Below, one piece after another: positions 6,047-11,297 of a stretch of DNA of 11,297 nt. Each line of letters starts with the position of its first letter. Position 1 is the first letter of the stretch. Under the pieces are notes generated by a model. It had not been told where the DNA came from and did not search any database. It saw only the letters and a program-made list of their open reading frames with translations. A program made the translations under genes and the position numbers. Where the stretch lies: NCBI GenBank assembly GCA_946644025.1, contig CAMPCG010000063.1, positions 1-11,297 of the forward strand. The letters run 5' to 3'. Source of the DNA: an uncultured Prevotellaceae bacterium (GTDB lineage: Bacteria > Bacteroidota > Bacteroidia > Bacteroidales > Bacteroidaceae).

Positions 6047-7414
6047 TCAGCCTTTTTCCTCCAGGGCTTTCTTGATGAGGGGCACCTGGTCGTCGAGGTC
6101 GCCTGCGCCGAGGATTACGAGCACGTCGAACGAGCGGTTCTTGACGAGCTGCAGCACGTCGTTCTTGTTGATAAGCTGACGCTCTACGCCGGGCTTCAGA
6201 TTGTCGTAGATGAGGCGCGAGGTGACGCCCTCTATGGGTTTTTCGCGGGCGGGGTAGATGTCGGTGAGTATGACCTCGTCGAGCTGGCTCAGCGCCTCGG
6301 CAAACTCGCGGTAGAAGTCGCGTGTGCGGGTGTAGAGGTGTGGCTGGAAGATGGCGGTGATGTGACGGTCGCGGTAGAGCTGCCTGAGCGAACGCGCACT
6401 CTCGTAGATTTCCTTCGGGTGGTGAGCATAGTCGCTGAGCAGCACCAGCTGCGGTGTCTTGATCTTGAAGTCGAACCGTCGGTCCACTCCGCCGTAGGTT
6501 GCCATGCCCTGTCGCAGCTCCTCGGCGCTGCACCCTGCCAGCTGGGCCATAGCCATGGCGGCGATGCCGTTCTCGATGTTGATGGGGATGGGGTTGCCCA
6601 GTGTGACGTCCCTGACCGTCTCGATGGGCGAGACGAAGTCGAAGGATATCTCGCCGTTGTCTATCTTCACGTTCTCGGCGTGGAAGTCGCCCTCGTTGAG
6701 GGCGTAGTCATAGCGTCGCACGCCCTGTGGCAGTCGTTCGCGCATCTCCAGTCCGCGGTGAATGATGAGTGCTCCGCCGGTCTGTATCAGCTCGGTGTAG
6801 TGGGCGAAGCTCTGCAGGTAGGCCTCCTTCGTGCCGTAGATGTCGAGGTGGTCGGGGTCGGTGGCGGTGATGACGGTCATCCAGGGCGACAGGTGGTGGA
6901 AGCTGCGGTCGAACTCGTCGGCCTCAATGACGACGTAGTCGGAGTCCGAGACGATATAGTTCGTGCCGTAGTTCTTGGTGATGCCTCCAAGGAAGGCGTT
7001 GCAGTCCAGATGGCTCTGGTGCATGATGTGTGCGCACATAGCGCTGGTCGACGTCTTGCCGTGGGTGCCGGCCACACAGAGGCCCTTCATCTGGCGCGTG
7101 AGCGTGCCCAGCACCTGGGCGCGCTTCTCGAGGTCGAAGCCCTGTTCGCGGAAGTAGGCCAGTTCACGGTGCTCGGCGGGGATGGCGGGGGTGTAGACCA
7201 CCAGGCACGAGTCCTTCTGACGGCAGACCTCGGGAATGGCGTCGACGCTCTCCTCGTAGTGTATCAGCGCGCCCTCCTGCTCCAGCCGGCGAGTGAGCTC
7301 TGAGGGTGCGCGGTCGTAGCCCGCCACCGTGAGGCCGCGGTGAAGGAAGTAACGGGCAATGGCACTCATGCCGATGCCGCCGATGCCGATGAAATAGACA
7401 GAGGTGATGTTCAT
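6047..7414 (-). CDS. murC: UDP-N-acetylmuramate--L-alanine ligase
   Basis: MurC is the cytoplasmic ATP-dependent ligase that adds L-Ala to UDP-MurNAc, the first amino acid of the peptidoglycan stem peptide. The 455 residues cover all three Mur-ligase domains. These are the N-terminal Rossmann fold with GIGGIGMSAIARY (10-22), the central ATPase domain with P-loop GTHGKTSTSA (116-125), EADEFDRSFHHL (164-175) and DPDHLDIY (186-193), and the C-terminal domain with GGVDRRFD (308-315), YAHHPKE (329-335) and DIYPARE (385-391). The central motif that reads HNxxN in E. coli is NIENGIAAMA (279-288) here; I believe this is normal for Bacteroidota. Length is typical. The ATG at 7414 places the glycine loop at the expected distance. 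Upstream lies a 175-bp repeat spacer after murG. Confidence 0.98.
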   Translation of the reverse strand: MNITSVYFIGIGGIGMSAIARYFLHRGLTVAGYDRAPSELTRRLEQEGALIHYEESVDAIPEVCRQKDSCLVVYTPAIPAEHRELAYFREQGFDLEKRAQVLGTLTRQMKGLCVAGTHGKTSTSAMCAHIMHQSHLDCNAFLGGITKNYGTNYIVSDSDYVVIEADEFDRSFHHLSPWMTVITATDPDHLDIYGTKEAYLQSFAHYTELIQTGGALIIHRGLEMRERLPQGVRRYDYALNEGDFHAENVKIDNGEISFDFVSPIETVRDVTLGNPIPINIENGIAAMAMAQLAGCSAEELRQGMATYGGVDRRFDFKIKTPQLVLLSDYAHHPKEIYESARSLRQLYRDRHITAIFQPHLYTRTRDFYREFAEALSQLDEVILTDIYPAREKPIEGVTSRLIYDNLKPGVERQLINKNDVLQLVKNRSFDVLVILGAGDLDDQVPLIKKALEEKG

Positions 7415-7418
7415 TTGA

Positions 7419-7593
7419 CGATTAGACGATTTTCGATATTACGATACTACGATATAACGACATTACGATATAACGATACTACGACATTTCGATATAACGA
7501 TATTACGATATTACGATATTTCGATATAACGATATTTCGATATTACGATATTACGATATTTCGATATAACGACATTTCGACATTTCGGCTTAA
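7419..7593. repeat. Long CGATATWW octamer array, murG-murC spacer
   Basis: This array fills essentially the whole 175-bp spacer. From 7434 to 7585 there are 19 octamers in unbroken 8-bp register. Naming A=CGATATAA, B=CGATATTA, C=CGATATTT, D=CGACATTT, E=CGATACTA and F=CGACATTA, the order is B E A F A E D A B B C A C B B C A D D. Degenerate units flank it: CGATTAGA and the 7-bp CGATTTT on the murC side, and CGGCTTAA on the murG side, which overlaps the murG stop codon. Bases 7-8 of these 19 units are AA, TA or TT, never AT. No spacers separate the units, so it is not a CRISPR array. Confidence 0.97.
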
Positions 7594-8732
7594 CCCTTGG
7601 CTGAGGCGAGCTTGAGGACTTCCTGGGCGATGATGCGGGCGGAGTCGGGGAGTGCCATCTTGAGGACGTTCGCGCTGAGGGTTCGCAGGCGGGTGTCGTC
7701 GGCCACGGTCTGCAAGGCCAGGGGTATGAGTTTTTCGCGGGCCTCGGCGTCCTTGACGTAGAGGGCGGCGTCGCGGTCGACCAGCGCGAGAGCGTTCTTC
7801 GTCTGGTGGTCCTCGGCCACGTTGGGGCTTGGCACGAGGATGACAGGCTTGCCGATGAGGCAGAATTCGGAGATGCTGCTGGCCCCGGCCCGGCTGACGA
7901 CGAGGTCGGCGGCGCGATAGGCGGCGGCCATGTCGGCGATGAAATCAGTTATAAGGAGACGAGAGGTGAGGGATGAGTCGTGAGTGGACACATACTCATC
8001 GAGCCGACGCTTCATCTCTTCGTGATAGTACTTGCCGGTCTGCCAGATGAACTGCAGTCCCGAGGCGGCAATGTCGTCGAGGTGACTGAGCACGCTCTCG
8101 TTGATGGTGCGTGCGCCCAGGCTTCCGCCCACGAGGAGCACGGTCTTGCGCTGCACGTCGAGGCCGAAGGTGGCGAGAGCCTCCTCGCGGGAGAGCTTCG
8201 TGTCGAGCAGAGCCTGACGCACGGGGTTGCCCGTGAGCAGCAGCTTGTCCTTGGGGAAGAAGCGCTCCATGCCCTCGTAGGCCACGCAAATCTTCGCCGC
8301 CTTGTCGGCCAGCTGCTTGTTGGCCAGTCCGGCATAGCTGTTCTGCTCCTGTATGAGCGTGGGTATGCCCAGGGCGTTGGCCGCTCCGAGGGCGGCACTG
8401 CTGGCATAGCCCCCCACCCCAACGGCCACCTGCGGCCGGAACTCGCGCAGTATCTGCTTGGCCATGCGCTTGCTGCGCAGATAGTCCAGCGCTACGCCGA
8501 TGTTCTGTGGCTTCCACAACGGACGGTAGAAGCCGCGGATGGGCAGGCCCTTGATGGCGTAGCCCGCCTGGGGGACGCGTTGCATCTCCATGCGGCCCTC
8601 GGCACCGATGAAGAGTATCTCGGCCTCGGGGCGCAGCTCGCGCAGGGCGTTGGCTATCGACACGGCGGGGAAGATGTGGCCGCCGGTGCCGCCGCCGCTG
8701 ATGACGATTCTGAGGTTCGAATAATCGGCCAT
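7590..8732 (-). CDS. murG: UDP-GlcNAc:lipid I N-acetylglucosaminyltransferase
   Basis: MurG is a peripheral glycosyltransferase (GT28 family) on the cytoplasmic face of the inner membrane. It transfers GlcNAc onto lipid I to make lipid II, which FtsW and other polymerases then use. The 380 residues show the family blocks in order: the first glycine loop SGGGTGGHIFPA (12-23), the acceptor-side loop VGVGGYASSAA (104-114), EQNSYAGLANK (129-139), GNPVR (168-172), the second-domain loop GGSLGARTINE (202-212), RAGASSISE (281-289) and the UDP-GlcNAc site PNVAEDHQTKNA (303-314). Length is typical. The ATG at 8732 puts the first loop near residue 12 as expected. AAGGA lies about 17 bases upstream, too far for a standard ribosome-binding site. 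The neighbours are ftsW upstream and murC downstream. Confidence 0.98.
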   Translation of the reverse strand: MADYSNLRIVISGGGTGGHIFPAVSIANALRELRPEAEILFIGAEGRMEMQRVPQAGYAIKGLPIRGFYRPLWKPQNIGVALDYLRSKRMAKQILREFRPQVAVGVGGYASSAALGAANALGIPTLIQEQNSYAGLANKQLADKAAKICVAYEGMERFFPKDKLLLTGNPVRQALLDTKLSREEALATFGLDVQRKTVLLVGGSLGARTINESVLSHLDDIAASGLQFIWQTGKYYHEEMKRRLDEYVSTHDSSLTSRLLITDFIADMAAAYRAADLVVSRAGASSISEFCLIGKPVILVPSPNVAEDHQTKNALALVDRDAALYVKDAEAREKLIPLALQTVADDTRLRTLSANVLKMALPDSARIIAQEVLKLASAKG

Positions 8733-8737
8733 AGCTT

Positions 8738-8749
8738 ATTATATATAAT
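8738..8749. other. 12-bp A/T palindrome in the ftsW-murG spacer
   Basis: ATTATATATAAT is a perfect palindrome 6-17 bases before the murG start, inside the 84-bp ftsW-murG spacer. This is the one dcw spacer in the window without a tandem array. The A/T richness fits a ribosome-entry region in Bacteroidota. A palindrome of this composition also arises easily by chance, so no regulatory role is claimed. Confidence 0.35.
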
Positions 8750-8816
8750 CCTTATTAATTTGCAATACCACTTGGAACACCAGCCCAAATCCTCCTCGGA
8801 CTTTGAGCCGTCCATG

Positions 8817-10100
8817 CTACGAGTTTGAGCTGTCCAAAGTCTGGGGGCCCTGCAGCTGCACCCGTTTGGCGCTCTTGCTCACGCTGAGGATGACGCCGAT
8901 GTAGGCACAGTTGACGATGGTAGACGTGCCGCCCTTGGAGACGAGGGGCAGCGGCTGACCGGTGACGATGCCGAAGTCTACGGCCACGCACATGTTGATG
9001 ACGGCCTGATAGACCAGCAGCAGGGCCAGGCCCAGGACGAGGAAGGCCGGGAAATTGTTCTCGCAGCGGCTGGCTATGCGCGCCGCACGGAAGAGGAGTA
9101 TGACGTAGAGGAAGACCACGAGGACGGCCCCGACGATGCCCATCTCCTCGATGATGATGGCATAGATGAAGTCGGAGAAGGCCTGCGGCAGATAGTCACG
9201 CTCCACGCTGTTGCCCGGTCCCTTGCCGATGATGCCACACGAGGCGATGGCCAGGTTGGCATGGGTCACCTGAAAGTTCTTGTCCGTAATCTTGTAATCG
9301 TGGGGGTCTTCGGGCTTGCCGGGCATGAGCAGTCGGTTGCGCCATGTGCCGAAGCGGTGGGTGAGCTTCTCGAAGGCGTTCTTCTCGTGCTTCTCCTTCT
9401 GCACCACGTGCTCGGTCTTCAGCCCGGCGCGGGCGTCGGCCAGCTCCTGCTCGGCCTCCTTGTCCATGCTGCCCAGACCGAAGACGAGGCCCAGGAACAG
9501 CACCACACAGGCGGCCAGCACACCAGTGAGCTTGCCTATCTGCTTCCAGGGCACACGGCCCAGGATCATCATGGTGAAGATGACGCCGAAGAGCAGCACC
9601 GCCGTGGACAGATTTTCCAGGCCGATGAGCAGCACGGCGGGAACGGTCACCCACAGGATGTACTTCATGGCCAGCGGGTCGGCGCCGCTATCGTCCTCGC
9701 GCTGCAGGGCACTGAGTATCTGGGCCGTGAAGAGCACCATCGTGCCCTTGGCTATCTCTGAGGGCTGGAAGGTGAAGCCCGGCAGCTGGATGACGCGGTT
9801 GGCACCGTTGATGCTCTCGCCAAAGGCAAGCACCCACAGCAGCGTGGCGTAGGTGACGATGAGCAGGATGGGCGTGACGAGCTTGAAGTAGCGGCACTGC
9901 ACGTTGAGCGTGACAATGGCCACCACCAGGCCCGCAAGGATGGTGCCGCAGTGATAGAAGAGCGGACCAAGGTAGTCTTGCGACTTGTAGGTCAGCGTGC
10001 TCGAAGCCGAAAAGACCTCGACAATGCTGATGAGGCAGAGGAAGAGGAACACCGTCCAGATGCCCTTGTCGCCCTTGAAGAGTACACCTATCTTGTTCAT
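8817..10100 (-). CDS. ftsW: Septal peptidoglycan polymerase FtsW (SEDS family)
   Basis: FtsW is the multi-pass SEDS glycosyltransferase that polymerises lipid II at the septum, working with its transpeptidase partner FtsI. The 427 residues contain about ten hydrophobic spans. Conserved SEDS blocks include NGANRVIQLPGFTFQPSEIA (98-117), GLENLSTAVLLF (160-171), QAFSDFIYAIIIEEMG (306-321) with the expected catalytic Asp at 310, and the C-terminal TGQPLPLVSKGGTST (380-394). Between spans 7 and 8 there is a long extracytoplasmic loop (about 205-280) with a highly charged, probably helical part (212-245). FtsW is preferred over RodA because the gene sits between murD and murG. The ATG at 10100 gives a short cytoplasmic tail before the first span and follows a repeat spacer without a Shine-Dalgarno sequence. 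Confidence 0.95.
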   Translation of the reverse strand: MNKIGVLFKGDKGIWTVFLFLCLISIVEVFSASSTLTYKSQDYLGPLFYHCGTILAGLVVAIVTLNVQCRYFKLVTPILLIVTYATLLWVLAFGESINGANRVIQLPGFTFQPSEIAKGTMVLFTAQILSALQREDDSGADPLAMKYILWVTVPAVLLIGLENLSTAVLLFGVIFTMMILGRVPWKQIGKLTGVLAACVVLFLGLVFGLGSMDKEAEQELADARAGLKTEHVVQKEKHEKNAFEKLTHRFGTWRNRLLMPGKPEDPHDYKITDKNFQVTHANLAIASCGIIGKGPGNSVERDYLPQAFSDFIYAIIIEEMGIVGAVLVVFLYVILLFRAARIASRCENNFPAFLVLGLALLLVYQAVINMCVAVDFGIVTGQPLPLVSKGGTSTIVNCAYIGVILSVSKSAKRVQLQGPQTLDSSNS

Positions 10101-10105
10101 TTATT

Positions 10106-10168
10106 CTACTCTCTCTAGTTTTTCTAGTCTCTCTAGTTTTTCTAGCCTTTCTAGTCTCTCTATAGACT
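10106..10168. repeat. 9-bp CTAG-based tandem array, murD-ftsW junction
   Basis: Seven 9-bp units run without interruption: CTACTCTCT (10106), CTAGTTTTT (10115), CTAGTCTCT (10124), CTAGTTTTT (10133), CTAGCCTTT (10142), CTAGTCTCT (10151) and CTATAGACT (10160). The array covers nearly the whole 59-bp spacer and its last unit includes the murD stop codon. Each unit starts with CTA, which is TAG on the coding strand, and because the period is nine, all seven TAGs lie in the murD frame. Its sequence is unrelated to the octamers of the downstream spacers. Confidence 0.9.
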
Positions 10169-11297
10169 CCTGGCCAGCTCCTTAAACTGCTCGCCGCGGT
10201 CCTCCATGTTGTGGAAGAGGTCGAAGGAGGCGCAGCAGGGAGAGAGCAGCACGGTCTCGCCGGGCTGGGCCAGCTCGTAGCAGGCCTCCATGCACTCGCG
10301 CATGGAGTGGGTGTCGCGCACGGGTATTCCCATGTCGTCGAAATTCTCGTGCAGCTTCGTGTTGTCGGCTCCCAGATAGACCAGGGCAGAGCACTTCTCG
10401 CGCACCAGCGGCTTGATGGGTGTATAGTCGTTGCCCTTGTCCTTGCCGCCGATGATGAGCACCACGCGTGTCTTCATCGAGTCGAGCGCATACCAGCAGG
10501 CATCGACATTGGTGGCTTTCGAGTCGTTCACGTACTGTACGCCGCGCACGGTGCACACCTTCTCCAGACGGTGCTCCACACCGGGGAAGTCGCTCAGGGC
10601 CTGGCGGATGGACTCTTTCCTGATACCGGCAATGTTACCGGCCAGTCCGGCGGCCAGCGAGTTGTAGATGTTGTGGCGCCCGGTGAGGCTGAGGCTCTCC
10701 TGCTCCATGTTGAAGGGCATGGGCTGCTCCAGGGTATACTGTCCGGCCTCGATGTAGCCTATGGAGCCTTTCTCCTTCAGCTCGGAGAAGGGGTACTGGA
10801 TGGCCTTGATGTCGTACTTCTCCAGCTCGCGGCGGATGACGGGGTCGTCGGCCCAATAGATGAAGGCGTCCTCCTCGGTCTGGTTCTGCAGGATGCGCAT
10901 CTTGGCGTCGACGTAGTTCTGCATCTTGAAGTCGTAGCGGTCGAGATGGTCGGGCGTGATGTTGAGCAGCACGGCGATGTTGGCACGGAAGTCGTACATG
11001 TTGTCGAGCTGGAATGACGACAGCTCGATGATGTAGTACTCGTGCGGATCCTCTGCCACCTGCAGGGCCAGCGAGCGCCCGATGTTGCCGGCCAGTCCGG
11101 CGTCGTAGCCAGCGGCACGGAAGATGTGGTAGATGAGCGAGGTCGTCGTCGTCTTGCCGTTGGAGCCGGTGATGCAGATCATCTTCGACGTGGTGTAGCG
11201 TCCGGCGAACTCAATCTCGCTGATGATGGGTATGCCGGCCTTGATGGCCTTGCTGACCATGGGTGCCGTGTCGGGTATGCCGGGAGACTTGACGATC
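10160..11297 (-). CDS. murD: UDP-N-acetylmuramoyl-L-alanine--D-glutamate ligase, 5' end outside window
   Basis: MurD is the cytoplasmic ATP-dependent ligase that adds D-Glu to UDP-MurNAc-L-Ala, the step after MurC. The frame is open to the right edge, where it reads VKSPGIP, a typical end of the first MurD domain. The Met at 11260 is therefore internal and about 65-70 N-terminal residues are missing. Counting the 378 visible residues, the motifs are P-loop GSNGKTTT (44-51), ELSSFQLD (91-98), NITPDHLDRYDF (112-123), GRHNIYN (206-212), HRLEKV (232-237), NDSKATN (257-263), GGKDKGNDY (283-291) and LSPCCASFDLF (351-361). The last usually reads LSPACASFD; the extra Cys is a mild change. The P-loop and substrate residues look intact, so the gene appears functional. 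The stop codon lies within the 9-bp array that leads into ftsW. Confidence 0.97.
   Translation of the reverse strand, partial: IVKSPGIPDTAPMVSKAIKAGIPIISEIEFAGRYTTSKMICITGSNGKTTTTSLIYHIFRAAGYDAGLAGNIGRSLALQVAEDPHEYYIIELSSFQLDNMYDFRANIAVLLNITPDHLDRYDFKMQNYVDAKMRILQNQTEEDAFIYWADDPVIRRELEKYDIKAIQYPFSELKEKGSIGYIEAGQYTLEQPMPFNMEQESLSLTGRHNIYNSLAAGLAGNIAGIRKESIRQALSDFPGVEHRLEKVCTVRGVQYVNDSKATNVDACWYALDSMKTRVVLIIGGKDKGNDYTPIKPLVREKCSALVYLGADNTKLHENFDDMGIPVRDTHSMRECMEACYELAQPGETVLLSPCCASFDLFHNMEDRGEQFKELARSL

Noticed and set aside
6338..7303. 321-codon plus-strand open frame opposite murC
   Set aside because: Val- and Gly-rich shadow of murC in the complementary frame; murC carries every family motif.
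7419..7593. Possible CRISPR array
   Set aside because: The units are contiguous 8-mers with no unique spacers, far too short for CRISPR repeats, and no cas genes are nearby.
7340..7615. Plus-strand open frame of 91 codons encoding an 8-residue repeat of the RYNDITIF type
   Set aside because: It is the octamer array read in frame: three 8-bp units make 24 bases, hence an 8-residue peptide repeat. It runs antisense across two gene ends and has no independent sign of being a gene.
8798..8841. Near-repeat TTTGAGCCGTCC / TTTGAGCTGTCC around the ftsW stop, and the GGACTTT / AAAGTC inverted pair
   Set aside because: One copy lies within the ftsW coding end, the match is short and imperfect, and the possible stem has a long loop; chance is the simpler explanation.
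10160..11260. murD starting at the Met at 11260
   Set aside because: The frame stays open to the window edge and reads VKSPGIP upstream of that Met, a conserved part of MurD, so the true start lies outside the window.

Overview
The window looks like chromosome from a Bacteroidota organism, probably Prevotellaceae. The support is the gene order, protein-level resemblance, the absence of usable Shine-Dalgarno sequences before nearly every start, and GC-rich genes separated by AT-rich repeat spacers. The genus cannot be fixed by eye.

Layout. Positions 1-122 hold a short GC-rich left edge and an A/T-rich leader. From 123 to 2055 there is a two-gene plus-strand unit: an NhaD-type sodium/proton antiporter and, one base later, an uncharacterised 200-residue protein. 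A strong hairpin at 2073-2112 can end transcription from both sides. From 2134 to the right edge everything is minus strand and is the distal half of the division and cell wall (dcw) cluster. In transcription order it reads murD (5' end outside the window), ftsW, murG, murC, ftsQ, ftsA, ftsZ. No murB or ddl lies between murC and ftsQ.

How the genes work together. MurD and MurC add D-Glu and L-Ala to UDP-MurNAc in the cytoplasm. MurG makes lipid II at the inner face of the membrane. FtsW polymerises lipid II into septal glycan. FtsQ, FtsA and FtsZ assemble the divisome, with FtsA tethering the FtsZ ring to the membrane. The antiporter pair belongs to a separate transcription unit that converges on ftsZ.

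The unexpected part lies between the genes. These genes are often packed tightly in other bacteria, but here every dcw junction is a 59-175 bp spacer and five of the six carry short tandem repeats. Three consecutive spacers (murG-murC, murC-ftsQ, ftsQ-ftsA) share a degenerate octamer, CGATATWW on the plus strand, always in the same orientation; the largest array has 19 units in exact register. The murD-ftsW spacer has a different, 9-bp CTAG-based repeat that places UAG stops in the murD frame. The ftsA-ftsZ spacer has a 9-bp GTGGGTTTT repeat and a GC-rich hairpin. These arrays are the best candidates for something undescribed; the protein-coding content is otherwise conventional.
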